From a virus: a stretch of DNA of 48,499 nucleotides. Below, one piece after another: positions 1-7,993 of the stretch. The notes below the pieces were generated by a model that had not been told where the DNA came from, ran no database searches, and worked only from the letters and a program-made list of their open reading frames with translations. A program made the position numbers and the translations under genes. The stretch covers positions 1 through 48,499 of the IMG/VR virus record IMGVR_UViG_3300011115_000289. One strand, 5' to 3'. Numbering within the stretch: the stretch's first letter is position 1; each line of letters starts with the position of its first letter.

Positions 1-74
1 CCCGCAAATACCTGACCTCCGATCAAGTTGATCGGTTTTAGCCCGTAAGGGGCGTCAATAACCGGATAAGCCAT
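1..74 (-). CDS. Probable major capsid protein, N-terminus only
   Basis: Only the first 24 codons are in the window. The protein begins MAYPVIDAPYGLKPINLIGG. A good Shine-Dalgarno (AAGGAG, plus-strand 82-87) sits about 7 nt upstream of the ATG. It follows the scaffold-like gene and a small virion-type gene in the order TerS-TerL-portal-scaffold, which is where the major capsid gene is expected. The opening resembles, from memory, capsid proteins of uncultured aquatic podovirus-like phages (an 'APYGLKP.NLIGGQ.F' opening). The capsid assignment rests on gene order plus this short resemblance. The remainder lies outside the window. Confidence 0.5.
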   Translation of the reverse strand, partial: MAYPVIDAPYGLKPINLIGGQVFA

Positions 75-86
75 TTAAAGACTCCT

Positions 87-545
87 TTATTTAGAACCTG
101 AACCAAATCCTTGTCCGCGACTTGATGATGACTTGCGGTCAGCAAACAAGGGCATCCGAGGGTCATTATTTCGCATGAAATGATTGTCAACTGAATCCAT
201 CTGGTTTTGAGATTGGTTGGCATAGTACTCAGCGCGTGCTTGGATGCGTTCCTTGGGAGCCTTGCAAAGCATCAGCCCACCAATTTCCACATTGCCGTTT
301 GCGTTGTTGCCAAACAAAGCCAATTCCGGATGATCCACTGCTTTCACCGGCTCATAACCATCACGCATCTGTAAAGACACGTTGTTGGCTAATGGCTGAC
401 CTAGCACATGAGTCGCTACCCAGCGAAACGTGTAATCTGGATCAGGTGTCGGATCGGGCAGGTTGCTCGGCGGTACGTATACTGCACGAACAGATTTATC
501 GCGTGTTTTTAAGTCACGTGTGATGCGGTCAATAGTATCAGCCAT
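87..545 (-). CDS. Small virion-module protein of unknown function
   Basis: 152 residues, between the scaffold-like gene and the probable capsid gene, in the same operon. The start ATG overlaps the end of the upstream gene by 8 nt, so translation is probably coupled. The N-terminal half is hydrophilic. The middle holds an aromatic segment (FRWVATHVLGQPLANNVSL, about residues 41-59). The C-terminal 20 residues are a flexible Ser/Gly/Arg-rich tail. There is no membrane segment or catalytic motif. Position suggests a head-assembly, decoration or scaffold-accessory role, but this is inference. I recognise the general type from environmental phage genomes without a named function. Confidence 0.75.
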   Translation of the reverse strand: MADTIDRITRDLKTRDKSVRAVYVPPSNLPDPTPDPDYTFRWVATHVLGQPLANNVSLQMRDGYEPVKAVDHPELALFGNNANGNVEIGGLMLCKAPKERIQARAEYYANQSQNQMDSVDNHFMRNNDPRMPLFADRKSSSSRGQGFGSGSK

Positions 546-1491
546 TTTGTTTCTCCAATTTTGCTAATTCAACAGCGTATTGCTGTGGGGTTAATCCAAA
601 TTTTTTAGCCAAGGCGACTTGCGTTGGCGACATTTCAACTTTTCTTACCCCAGACGATCTGGTCGCCGAAGCGACTACTGTTGCAGCTTTTTTAGAGCCA
701 TCAACCGATTTAGGCTTTTCTTCCCTTCCAAATACTTCTGGAAAAGTCGATTTAATGCGAGCATCTATGCGCTCGAAATATTCGTCAGAGCGAGGGTCAA
801 CCCCCGAATTCACTAGTTTTTGATGCAGCCCTAGAGAAAAGCTGGTTAATTCTTCATACCCCGGTTGACCGAACCACTGGTTTTTTGCTTGCCAGCGCAA
901 GGTTTTATCGTCGATCTCTTGTCGGGGTGGAGGAGACGACTTGATTTGTACATCAATATCATCTTGTTGTAAAGGGGTAGGTCTAAAGTTTTTTGCCGCT
1001 TCTACACGCATTTTGGCGTCTGTCATGGCCTCTTGTGCCTCTAACAGAGCATCAGAATCGCCTGCTTCGTATGCTTCTTTGTACTTACGCTTGGCATTTT
1101 CAAGCTCAGCATGGGTTGCTGCCTTGATTGTTTCAGAATAAGTCTGTTCTCCGTAGCTAACGTGCTGTTTAAGACGCTTATTCTCATCAATAATGTGTTG
1201 AGTAATGCGTTCCAACTCTTGTTTTTCGCGTGCAAGAGCTTCTTTGGCGCGGCGTTCGTCATGACGGGCGTGTGTTAGCTCTTTAATGCGCTTTTTAACG
1301 CCATCAGTGTATGAATCAAGCTCATCGTCAGACGGATCATCCACTTCGCGTCCCAATGGTTTGCGGCCACGGTCTTCTTGGGGGGTGTCGTCAACGATTT
1401 CTATCTCAATTTCACCGCCATCGTTACCAATTTCCACCGATTTCGTGTCGGTATCATCAGTTTCATCAGGAAATTTATATGCTTCAGCCAT
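538..1491 (-). CDS. Putative capsid scaffolding protein
   Basis: 317 residues, very acidic at the N-terminus (Asp/Glu-rich over about residues 1-60), then a long charged helical stretch (about 60-165, rich in Lys/Glu/Arg/Ala) that looks like coiled coil. The C-terminus is short and basic/amphipathic (about residues 265-317). This composition and the position between portal and capsid genes are typical of phage scaffolding proteins, which form the internal core for prohead assembly and are lost on maturation. No sequence motif proves the role. The gene lies 10 nt after the GroES-like gene and overlaps the next gene, so it is part of the late minus-strand operon. Confidence 0.6.
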   Translation of the reverse strand: MAEAYKFPDETDDTDTKSVEIGNDGGEIEIEIVDDTPQEDRGRKPLGREVDDPSDDELDSYTDGVKKRIKELTHARHDERRAKEALAREKQELERITQHIIDENKRLKQHVSYGEQTYSETIKAATHAELENAKRKYKEAYEAGDSDALLEAQEAMTDAKMRVEAAKNFRPTPLQQDDIDVQIKSSPPPRQEIDDKTLRWQAKNQWFGQPGYEELTSFSLGLHQKLVNSGVDPRSDEYFERIDARIKSTFPEVFGREEKPKSVDGSKKAATVVASATRSSGVRKVEMSPTQVALAKKFGLTPQQYAVELAKLEKQNG

Positions 1492-1501
1492 TTTCTTCCT
1501 T

Positions 1502-1939
1502 TCAAGCGCGGGTTAAGCCGCGAGGGTCTTGCACAACAGCATCAACTTGGTCATCGTTGATGAGACGGAACTCTTTGCCAAAGATTTTAAATCTTGTGCC
1601 AGAGTAAGTACGTACTAACACGAAGTCGCCTTCTTTACACCATGCTCCGTTGGGGAACTTGGTGGTGTCGTTGTACGCATCGGGGCCAACTTTCATAACA
1701 AACAACACAGTGGTTGCTGTTTCTTCTTGTCGCATACTTTCAATAGGTCGAACCAAGTCTAAACTTGTACCGTCTATTTTTTCAGAGAGGTCAGGCACTG
1801 CGCAAAGAATCTTCCACCCTGTAGGGATAGGAAGTTGCGTAGCCTTCTGCTCATCGTTTGCGTCAGCTTCAGGAGCATCCAAAGGTTGGATGGGTTCAGG
1901 CAGTGCAAAAGCACCGGGGGAAAGATCAATATCACTCAT
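1502..1939 (-). CDS. GroES-like co-chaperonin (Cpn10 fold)
   Basis: 145 residues from the ATG at 1939. A longer reading from 1987 adds 16 unlikely residues and would run deep into the upstream gene. I chose 1939 because it overlaps the upstream stop by 8 nt, as do the neighbours. After an acidic, proline-rich 35-residue extension the protein follows the Cpn10 pattern. There is a first strand (PTGWKILCAVP), a mobile-loop-like segment (about residues 50-62, IDGTSLDLV), a central strand VLFVMKVGPDAY, then WCKEGDFVLVRTYSG and a final strand ending INDDQVDAVV. In the family this partner caps GroEL to fold substrates. A phage version, as with T4 gp31, could let host GroEL fold the capsid protein. 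No GroEL gene is present here. Confidence 0.75.
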   Translation of the reverse strand: MSDIDLSPGAFALPEPIQPLDAPEADANDEQKATQLPIPTGWKILCAVPDLSEKIDGTSLDLVRPIESMRQEETATTVLFVMKVGPDAYNDTTKFPNGAWCKEGDFVLVRTYSGTRFKIFGKEFRLINDDQVDAVVQDPRGLTRA

Positions 1940-2126
1940 CGGATTGTTCAACTTTCTGTGCAAGGTCAAGTAGGTAACGCTCTGCAAGGGCTAGACCCTG
2001 AATAATCCCGCAGAGTTTTTGATATTCCTCGAATGTTCGACACCCACCACCAGCCAAGTCATCGGCGTAGTTGTTCATGTCAGTGCGTATTTTTTCGCGC
2101 AATACGCGTGCGAATTCTTGGATCAT
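1932..2126 (-). CDS. Small hypothetical protein
   Basis: 64 residues, mostly helical and charged, with paired leucine/isoleucine heptads (MIQEFARVLREKIRTDMNNY and a C-terminal LALAERYLLDLAQKVE). It overlaps the portal gene by 4 nt (ATGA-type junction) and the GroES-like gene by 8 nt. This supports a genuine, translationally coupled reading frame in the late operon. There is no Cys cluster, signal or membrane segment. It may be a small head-assembly accessory, but nothing in the sequence shows a function. Confidence 0.65.
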   Translation of the reverse strand: MIQEFARVLREKIRTDMNNYADDLAGGGCRTFEEYQKLCGIIQGLALAERYLLDLAQKVEQSDE

Positions 2127-4612
2127 GATCTTGGTTTGTTTTGGTTGCTACTATTTTGGAGCGCAGTAGTACGCGCTTGTAAATCCATCTGAGCCTTGTT
2201 CTTTGCAATGTCAGCGCCCATCTGGACACCGGCACGTTCTTGTTCAAACTGAACTTTGGCTTGAGACTCTTTGATCTGCGCACCCACTTTGAGGGCGTCG
2301 AGTTCCAAACGGCCACTGACTTTTTGCTCTTCCAACTCTTGTTTGTCGGCAGCGGCGGCAACGTCGGCAACCATTTTTTGTTTCTTCAACTCTAGCTCTT
2401 GTGCTTTGAGTTGCAACTCTTGCATCTGCATCTGAACCACGGGGTCTTGCGCCTGCTGTTGTGCTTGCATCTGCGCGGCCTTGGCTTGATCTTGTTGCAA
2501 CACTTGGTTGGCCGCTTGAGCCATCATTGCTGACAGAGCCAACTCCACATCGGGCGGCAGCTTCTCGTCTTCGGGTGGCAGTGGCATACCGAGTTGTTGC
2601 TCAATCTTCTGACGCATCATGTAGCCAACGTGTTCTGCGACGTGTGCAGTCAATGCCGCTTGGATGGCGGGCGCACGGGGGTTCTGGCCAATGAACTGCT
2701 GGATCAGCGGGTCTTGCAACATCATCATGTGCACTTGGATATGCGACTGATGATCTTGGTACATGAACGCCTTGAGTGGTTTGCCCTTGAGCACGTTCTG
2801 GTTTTCAGACACAGGGTCTGTTGGCTTTTGGTCTTCTTCCAGCGGCACTAATTTATCTGCGTTTTTAATACCCAACACATCCAACATCCGGCGGTGCAGT
2901 TGTGGCAAGTCATAAATGTCAGGGGCCATCTGCGCCATCTGAATCACAGCTTGATACTGCACAACACGTTGACTCATGGTCGCGGCATTGGGGTCAGACA
3001 CAGGGATCACATCCACGTGTTGGTAGTCAGACTGTTTAGCGCGTGGGCCTTTGGTGCCTTCTGGCTCGTACAAGTAATCAGTGTCAGAGTAGTCACGGAT
3101 GATGTTTTTCAGCAAACCCAATTCTTGCTTCAACGCAAAGTGCACACGAGCCTGCACCGCAGTCATCACCTTTAACTGACGCTCTAAGAGAGCCAGTGTT
3201 GTACCGACAGGAGCGTTGCCACTCATGTCAGACACTTTCATGTCAGCGGTGGCGGCAAACCTGCGGCCTTCATCCACAATGTTTTGCAACAGTGTGTACA
3301 GTGTCTGGCTAGGTTCCTTGTATGGCAGGGGCAGGATGTTGTCGCGGATCGTGCCAGAGCCTACATCTACGTCACGGAATTCACCCGGTGCGATGGGCGT
3401 GTCATCGCCCTTGATGCGCAAGCCACGTGTCTTGAGTCCACCGGGCAAGTTGGCAAGTGTTCCGGCATCGATGAGTTGCCGCATGAGGGATGTAGCGGAT
3501 TTAGCAAAACCTCCGATAAGATGGAAAAGCCCGAAGCCGTAAGCTCCAAAACCTGGGATGTACTGGTAATGAACAAAATGCTGACGCTTGAGTTTGAGTG
3601 GGTCATCTTCTTCCCAGTTGCGGCGAATGGCCAACACATCGTTGGAACCTTTAATCAGGGTAACCACGTATGGCAGCATGATGCCGGTTTGCTCGCCATC
3701 TTCTTCATCCTCAAAGCCTTTGAGGTCTAAGTCAACGTGGCACTCATACAGTGTGTAACGATCATCATTAAGATCACTGAAACCCGTCTCTTTGTCTTTG
3801 GCTTTCTGAATATCACTGATAGATTTATCAGGTTCAGACAACTCAATGTCACGGTAAAAGCCTGCTTGTTGCAGCTTCAAGATTTCGTTCTTTGTCTTGC
3901 GCATCACGTGTGTAATGCGGTAGCACGTATCCATCTCTGTTGTGCCGTACGGCAAGATGATGTCTTCGGCTGGAATGAAGATTGATACCTGACGTCCCAA
4001 ATTGGGATCGTAATACACCTTCTTAAATGCTGAACCTGTAGCTGGCAGTGACCACAACATGCGCTCATGCTCTGGACGGAACTCAACCATCTTCTCTGTC
4101 AACTGATAGTTCATATCAGCTTCCACACGAGTGGCCGCTTCTTTCTTCTCGGGTGTTTCTTTGCCGATGATTTTGGTGCGCACGGGGCCTTGTGCGGGGA
4201 ACGTCTCAGTGATCGTCTCAGCTTGAAACCTGACAACTGCTTCTGTAATCATGGGGTGAAACACACCCGATGCACCATTCCAAGGTTCTGTGCGCTCCTC
4301 AATCTGCAAGCCCAGAAGTTTTAAACCTTCTGTGTAGGCTTTCTCCCAATCCTTGCGGCTGTTCTTATCGTTGTCAATGTCAGAGCACAGCTCACTCGCC
4401 ATGGACTGCAGTTCACCCGCACCCACTTCTTCGGCCAAGTTATCAGAGAAGGTATCGTCATCCCCTTCACCGATGCTGATCTCTAAATCACCTGCTTTGA
4501 TGTTGACTTCTTCAGGGTCAACGATCTCAATTTCAATCGCATCTTCGTTTTGCGCCAACGCGTCAATCCCTGTGGGTTGTTGATACAGTGCTTTGTCGAT
4601 GTTAGTAGCCAT
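2123..4612 (-). CDS. Portal protein
   Basis: 829 residues, longer than P22 portal (about 725). It forms the twelve-subunit ring at one head vertex through which DNA is packaged and ejected. After an acidic N-terminus (about residues 1-70) comes a typical portal body with W-x-K-A-Y-x-E-G-L-K-L-L-G, E-P-W-N-G-A-S-G-V-F-H-P, and the segment around FHLIGGFAKSATSLMRQLID that precedes the tunnel-loop/helix region. The last 190 residues (from about 640) are Gln/Ala-rich and strongly coiled-coil, like the barrel extension of P22-type portals. It follows TerL by 9 nt with an AAGGA-type ribosome site. The order TerL-portal strengthens the call. Confidence 0.9.
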   Translation of the reverse strand: MATNIDKALYQQPTGIDALAQNEDAIEIEIVDPEEVNIKAGDLEISIGEGDDDTFSDNLAEEVGAGELQSMASELCSDIDNDKNSRKDWEKAYTEGLKLLGLQIEERTEPWNGASGVFHPMITEAVVRFQAETITETFPAQGPVRTKIIGKETPEKKEAATRVEADMNYQLTEKMVEFRPEHERMLWSLPATGSAFKKVYYDPNLGRQVSIFIPAEDIILPYGTTEMDTCYRITHVMRKTKNEILKLQQAGFYRDIELSEPDKSISDIQKAKDKETGFSDLNDDRYTLYECHVDLDLKGFEDEEDGEQTGIMLPYVVTLIKGSNDVLAIRRNWEEDDPLKLKRQHFVHYQYIPGFGAYGFGLFHLIGGFAKSATSLMRQLIDAGTLANLPGGLKTRGLRIKGDDTPIAPGEFRDVDVGSGTIRDNILPLPYKEPSQTLYTLLQNIVDEGRRFAATADMKVSDMSGNAPVGTTLALLERQLKVMTAVQARVHFALKQELGLLKNIIRDYSDTDYLYEPEGTKGPRAKQSDYQHVDVIPVSDPNAATMSQRVVQYQAVIQMAQMAPDIYDLPQLHRRMLDVLGIKNADKLVPLEEDQKPTDPVSENQNVLKGKPLKAFMYQDHQSHIQVHMMMLQDPLIQQFIGQNPRAPAIQAALTAHVAEHVGYMMRQKIEQQLGMPLPPEDEKLPPDVELALSAMMAQAANQVLQQDQAKAAQMQAQQQAQDPVVQMQMQELQLKAQELELKKQKMVADVAAAADKQELEEQKVSGRLELDALKVGAQIKESQAKVQFEQERAGVQMGADIAKNKAQMDLQARTTALQNSSNQNKPRS

Positions 4613-4621
4613 CTTTGATCC

Positions 4622-6154
4622 TTAGTAATACGCCGCTTTACGGGGTATTGAGTAAATGTCATCTTTTTCGTCGCTGTCCAAGCTGATGAACCCACCATTC
4701 CTGAACCGAGCTAACGCCATACTTGTGCAGTCAACCATGTCATCATGATCTGACGCGGGGAACGCAGCCACCTGCTCCACAACTTCCTCTGCCCAGCGCC
4801 TACCCGCAGGATACCAGACCATGCCCGATCTGAAAATATCCGACACTGCATTTAATCGTGCAACTTTGTCGCCTGTGCCCCTGTGTGGGGTGAACTCTTG
4901 CACGGGTATGCCCATGCGCCGAAACTCTTGGAACAGGGGTGTGCCACTGGATTTCTTCTCCACGATGAACGCATCTGGCTCCCATTCTTTGTATTCTTCC
5001 AGTGCCATGTCTTTTAACTCACCAAACTCCACCCGTTTGTTGATGGCGTTCATCAGGATGATGTGGGGCTTCTCCCCTGTCAGTTTGTGGGTGAACACAC
5101 CCCATGTGAGTAGGGCGGTAAAGTCAGCGCGGTTGTTCTTCTCAGCCGCCGCGTCAAGTGTCATGATGACAAACTCAAGCTCGGGCGGCTCTTCCTCTTC
5201 CCACTTCATCCACCACTCGCGCTTGATGATCGCACCTTCTTCGCTGGTGGGTTGTTGCTGATACTGAGCGTTCCACTGGAACGAGGGCATTGACGCTTTG
5301 GTTCTACGCAGGGCTTCAAGGTCAAAGAATTCAGGCCACAGCGCTTTCTCCTCTGGCGTGCCTTCATTGAATATGGCAGGGAACTCAAAGAACTCATACT
5401 TATCAGCATCTTCATTGCGTACCATGTCCTTGGCCATCATGCCAATCAGATCGTTGGGATGCCAGCGGGTATGCACAATCGCCATCCGGCCACCCGGCAT
5501 CAGACGGGTTCGAGCACCAAACGTGAACCACTCGTACGCTTTCTGGAACACTTCGAAGTTGCCGTTCAAGATGTCCTGCTCAGAGAACGGATCGTCAACA
5601 ATCAAGAAGTCAGCGCCCCGACCCGCAAGGGCAGATCCCACACCGCAGGCAAAGTACTCACCCCCTGAGTTGGTGTTCCACCGGCCAGCAGACTTGCTGT
5701 CAGCAGCCAGCGTCACCGTTGGGAATATCTCTTTGTACATGTCTAGGTCAACCAAGTTACGCACCTTGCGTCCAAAGTCAACAGCGAGGTCAGTGGTGTG
5801 CGACACCATCAGCACCTTCTTATCAGGGAAATTACCTAGGAACCATGCAGGGAAATAAACCGACACCAAGAACGATTTACCGTGCCGTGGTGGGATTGAC
5901 ACCGCAATCCGGTCTTTGCGGTTGAACGCCATATCTTCTAATAGAGATGCCAGCCTCTTGTGGTGCCGCCCGATCTTGTAGTCGGGGTTCATCTTTATAC
6001 AAAACTCAAGCAGGCTACTGCGTGCAATCTTGGAAGTCTCGCGCTTGGTCAACTCTTCCAATGTCGCATCAAACGATTCCAAATCCTCTGGGTCAAGTTT
6101 GGCCAAATCTACGTTTTGTAGATCCTCCATTGTGAACTCAGAAAAATCAATCAT
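4622..6154 (-). CDS. terL: Terminase large subunit (packaging ATPase/nuclease)
   Basis: 510 residues, the normal TerL length. The N-terminal ATPase has a Walker A PPRHGKSF (residues 88-95), a Walker B FLIVDDP (183-189) and a coupling segment IVHTRWHPNDL (227-237). The C-terminal RNase H-like nuclease has its first acidic residue in TLDAAAE (D334), a second near IVEKKSSG (E399) and a third in DHDDMVD (D469-D475). It cuts concatemeric DNA and drives it into the prohead through the portal. The start overlaps the upstream TerS-like gene by 8 nt. All expected catalytic positions are present. Confidence 0.95.
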   Translation of the reverse strand: MIDFSEFTMEDLQNVDLAKLDPEDLESFDATLEELTKRETSKIARSSLLEFCIKMNPDYKIGRHHKRLASLLEDMAFNRKDRIAVSIPPRHGKSFLVSVYFPAWFLGNFPDKKVLMVSHTTDLAVDFGRKVRNLVDLDMYKEIFPTVTLAADSKSAGRWNTNSGGEYFACGVGSALAGRGADFLIVDDPFSEQDILNGNFEVFQKAYEWFTFGARTRLMPGGRMAIVHTRWHPNDLIGMMAKDMVRNEDADKYEFFEFPAIFNEGTPEEKALWPEFFDLEALRRTKASMPSFQWNAQYQQQPTSEEGAIIKREWWMKWEEEEPPELEFVIMTLDAAAEKNNRADFTALLTWGVFTHKLTGEKPHIILMNAINKRVEFGELKDMALEEYKEWEPDAFIVEKKSSGTPLFQEFRRMGIPVQEFTPHRGTGDKVARLNAVSDIFRSGMVWYPAGRRWAEEVVEQVAAFPASDHDDMVDCTSMALARFRNGGFISLDSDEKDDIYSIPRKAAYY

Positions 6155-6782
6155 GCGGGTTATTACGTACTAGCGTAGGTACGGATGGGTGTGTGCCCAG
6201 CACATCGGCTTTGCTCTCTTGCAGTGTTCGGGGTTTGGCCGTCACATCCACAACCTGTTCAGACTTGCTTCTTAATTCCAGCAGTTTAGAAATCCTGCCT
6301 TTAATAGAAGCTTCCAACTCCAGCGTGGTTTTGTGCTTCACGGTGATTTCACTGCGCTCGATGAAGAGGCCCACGTCACCGACCTTGCCTAGCAGTTCAA
6401 GTGCCCTGATGCGGATCTTGGGGTCGGGGTGGGTTGTCTCTTCGATCAACTTGTTTGTGACGTAGGTTCTGATCTGCACTGCCGAGTTCACCACCACCTG
6501 ATCGTACTCGCTCAGTATGGACTTGAGATGCAGGACAGATGCCGTGGTTGTGACTGCGTTGGTCTGGGGCGTTACTACATTTGTAGCTTCTGAGCTACTG
6601 ATAGACTCATGGAAGGCCGAGCGTGCCCGCACCTTGTCTTCTGCAGATGGCTCATCGGGTGCACCGAACGCTTGCAGGAACTCTGCCGTCTTGAAAAGCG
6701 CATCCACCTTGGTATGCAAAGACACCACATCCTCCCGCTTGCTTGGGATTGGCACCGTCAACTCTGGGATACAGGTCAGCAT
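6147..6782 (-). CDS. Putative terminase small subunit
   Basis: 211 residues from the ATG at 6782; a start 7 codons upstream (6803) is possible. The first half is low-complexity (Thr/Ser/Val-rich, about 50-85). The second half is helical, with RALELLGKVGDVGLFIERSE (about 135-154) and a charged tail. No clear helix-turn-helix is visible, so the TerS call comes from position (immediately upstream of and overlapping TerL, first gene of the late operon) and general resemblance to proteins in that slot. TerS would recognise phage DNA and load TerL. A sigma70-like promoter (6790-6820) ends 7 nt before the chosen ATG. Confidence 0.5.
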   Translation of the reverse strand: MLTCIPELTVPIPSKREDVVSLHTKVDALFKTAEFLQAFGAPDEPSAEDKVRARSAFHESISSSEATNVVTPQTNAVTTTASVLHLKSILSEYDQVVVNSAVQIRTYVTNKLIEETTHPDPKIRIRALELLGKVGDVGLFIERSEITVKHKTTLELEASIKGRISKLLELRSKSEQVVDVTAKPRTLQESKADVLGTHPSVPTLVRNNPHD

Positions 6783-6789
6783 GGCGCGA

Positions 6790-6820
6790 AATATAACACA
6801 CAAACGGCAGGGCGTGTCAA
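6790..6820 (-). promoter_or_regulatory. Candidate late promoter for the packaging/head operon, possibly leaderless
   Basis: On the minus strand a consensus -35 TTGACA (plus coordinates 6815-6820) is followed by -10 TATATT (6790-6795, five of six matches) with a 19-nt spacer, longer than the ideal 17. The -10 ends 7 nt before the ATG at 6782. If the promoter is used, transcription would begin at or within a base or two of the start codon, giving a leaderless mRNA. No Shine-Dalgarno precedes this ATG, which fits. Activity is inferred. Confidence 0.5.
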
Positions 6821-7063
6821 GACACTATTACTAGGGGGGTGTTCTGGAACACGATTTCATGGATTTTTTGCTATAAAAATTTTTAGCAGGGCGTTTTATT
6901 TTGATGGGGGGTGGGTTTGCTGTGGTGGTTTCAGAATAATTGGGCAGCGTTCGTGGGTAATACACTGTAGGTGCGGCTACGGGACTCCAAAGTCTCAAGG
7001 CTTGGTGGGGGGTGGGTGGGGTCGCGCCCGTGGGAACTGGTGGCGCTGGGGCGGGCGGGGAAA

Positions 7064-7079
7064 TTCCTACCGGTAGGAA
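7064..7079. repeat. TTCCTAC palindrome, copy a (perfect 16-bp)
   Basis: TTCCTACCGGTAGGAA, a perfect 16-bp palindrome, the first of seven copies of TTCCTAC-N2/3-GTAGGAA. It lies 12 bp upstream of the -35 box of the early promoter at 7092, a suitable place for a regulator. A regulator-binding role is inferred from symmetry, copy number and position. Confidence 0.75.
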
Positions 7080-7091
7080 ACAATGCGAGAC

Positions 7092-7121
7092 GTGACATGA
7101 CATTAGAAAACGTGGCATAAT
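7092..7121 (+). promoter_or_regulatory. Candidate early promoter for the gene at 7181
   Basis: GTGACA (7092-7097, five of six with TTGACA), an 18-nt spacer, then CATAAT (7116-7121, five of six with TATAAT). It points toward the first plus-strand gene, leaving a leader of about 50 nt. A perfect TTCCTAC palindrome lies just upstream. Confidence 0.5.
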
Positions 7122-7180
7122 CGAGTTATCGGTTCAAGGCGGTATATCACTGCTACCGATACTCTAGGGAAACACCTACT

Positions 7181-7669
7181 ATGTCAAACTCTACTCAAAC
7201 TCTCGACACTATCGCCCTTTTCCGTGGCGTGGCCACTGCTATTCATGCTGGCGTCAATGCCGTTGACGTTGTCAATGGCTCGGCCTCGGTTCTCCGTGAG
7301 GCTAAAATCGTTTTTGGCAAGTCAGTCAAAACGTGCCAGTATCGCCTACAGTTTGCTGATGCAATGAAGGCAGTATTTAAAGGCAAGGCACAAAAAACGT
7401 ACAGTAACTATATGACGTCATTTGTCAGTGCCGTAAATACTGGCTCGGCCTTTTCATTATCGTCAAGCAAGTCAAGCGCTAAAGGCGGTTCAAAAGGCAA
7501 AACCAAAACCGAGGCGATTGACAAGGTGATCGCAAAATTATTCTCTCATGCTGAATTCGCATCATGGTGTGAGAAAATCCAAGCCTCTTATGATGATGCT
7601 GAGGCCGATACCCTCGAGGGATGTGTTCGCTCATATCTTGAGGCCGAGGGATACGAAATAACTGAATAA
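7181..7669 (+). CDS. First early gene, unknown function
   Basis: 162 residues. ATG preceded by GGGAAAC, the GGAAA-type ribosome site common to this arm. The N-terminal half is helical with many Ala/Val. A Ser/Lys/Gly-rich linker (about 92-110) joins it to a C-terminal helical part (AIDKVIAKLFSHAEFASWCEK...) that ends acidic. The basic linker and small size would fit a DNA-binding or host-takeover protein, but no known domain is visible. It forms its own transcription unit: an early promoter upstream, and tandem intrinsic terminators starting 21 nt after the stop. A TTCCTAC palindrome overlaps the stop-codon region. Confidence 0.75.
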   Translation: MSNSTQTLDTIALFRGVATAIHAGVNAVDVVNGSASVLREAKIVFGKSVKTCQYRLQFADAMKAVFKGKAQKTYSNYMTSFVSAVNTGSAFSLSSSKSSAKGGSKGKTKTEAIDKVIAKLFSHAEFASWCEKIQASYDDAEADTLEGCVRSYLEAEGYEITE

Positions 7670-7683
7670 TCCTACCGGTAGGA
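7670..7683. repeat. TTCCTAC palindrome, copy b (14-bp core)
   Basis: TCCTACCGGTAGGA, with the outermost base pair lost (ATCC... instead of TTCC...). It starts immediately after the stop codon of the first early gene and before its terminators. Same centre (CG) as copy a. Confidence 0.7.
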
Positions 7684-7690
7684 AAAACCC

Positions 7691-7712
7691 AACCCGCTTC
7701 GGCGGGTTTTTT
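7691..7712 (+). terminator. Intrinsic terminator 1 (UUCG tetraloop)
   Basis: Stem AACCCGC (7691-7697) / GCGGGTT (7702-7708) with a TTCG tetraloop, followed by a T run to 7712. A classical strong intrinsic terminator ending the transcription unit of the 7181 gene. Confidence 0.9.
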
Positions 7713-7715
7713 GTT

Positions 7716-7738
7716 GCCCGCTTCATGCGGGCTTTTTT
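7716..7738 (+). terminator. Intrinsic terminator 2, tandem with the first
   Basis: Stem GCCCGC (7716-7721) / GCGGGC (7727-7732), loop TTCAT, followed by six T (7733-7738). Two terminators in tandem isolate the first early gene from what follows. Confidence 0.85.
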
Positions 7739-7795
7739 GCGTCTGGCCGATCGAGGGTTTGTAATTCCCCCAAGATGGGGGAACTGGTGGGGGAA

Positions 7796-7837
7796 GCAAC
7801 TATGCAACCACGCAAAGCAGCTATGCGACCACGCAAA
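7796..7837 (+). repeat. Two-copy 21-bp tandem repeat
   Basis: Units 7796-7816 and 7817-7837 follow GCARCTATGCRACCACGCAAA and differ at only two positions (A to G each time). They lie directly before the cluster of GTTC boxes. Read as protein (if the small frame at 7802 is used) they give a repeated MxPRKxA heptad. Confidence 0.8.
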
Positions 7838-7963
7838 AAGGCGTGTTCCAAATGTTCTGGGAATTCAGCACGTAACTGGAACGTTCTAAATTTCTATCGG
7901 AACACCCGTCTAGTTATGTCTTGTCATGTCTTAGCAATGTTCCAAAGCAAAATCTCTCTTTAA
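7802..7963 (+). CDS. Doubtful 53-residue basic protein
   Basis: An ATG at 7802 after a G-rich stretch (GGGGGAAG) could open 53 codons: a repeated M(Q/R)PRK(A/K)A at the start, then CSKC, then a neutral tail with Met/Cys/His. The reading runs through the tandem DNA repeat and several GTTC boxes. The peptide may therefore be an accidental reading of regulatory DNA. I see no second line of support. Confidence 0.2.
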   Translation: MQPRKAAMRPRKKACSKCSGNSARNWNVLNFYRNTRLVMSCHVLAMFQSKISL

Positions 7964-7993
7964 TAATAATAAAATAATATATTTATATATATA
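7962..7993. other. AT-rich tract (candidate DNA-unwinding element)
   Basis: Roughly 32 nt with almost no G or C (TAATAATAATAAAATAAT then alternating TA), the most AT-rich stretch I see in the window. It is bounded on the right by the inverted repeat 7993-8009 and on the left by GTTCC boxes. It may be an origin melting region or a promoter UP-type region. Confidence 0.4.

Larger units (their letters stand above)
6804..7180. other. Divergent control region between late (minus) and early (plus) operons
   Basis: 377 nt without a supportable gene. It contains the minus-strand late promoter (at its left edge), an inverted repeat GTGTTC-TG-GAACAC (6839-6852), a G-rich stretch on the plus strand (about 7010-7062), one copy of the TTCCTAC palindrome (7064-7079) and a plus-strand promoter (7092-7121). 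A 5' leader then runs to the first early gene, with the inverted repeat ATCGGT (7128-7133)/ACCGAT (7155-7160). This looks like the main switch between early and late transcription. Confidence 0.6.
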
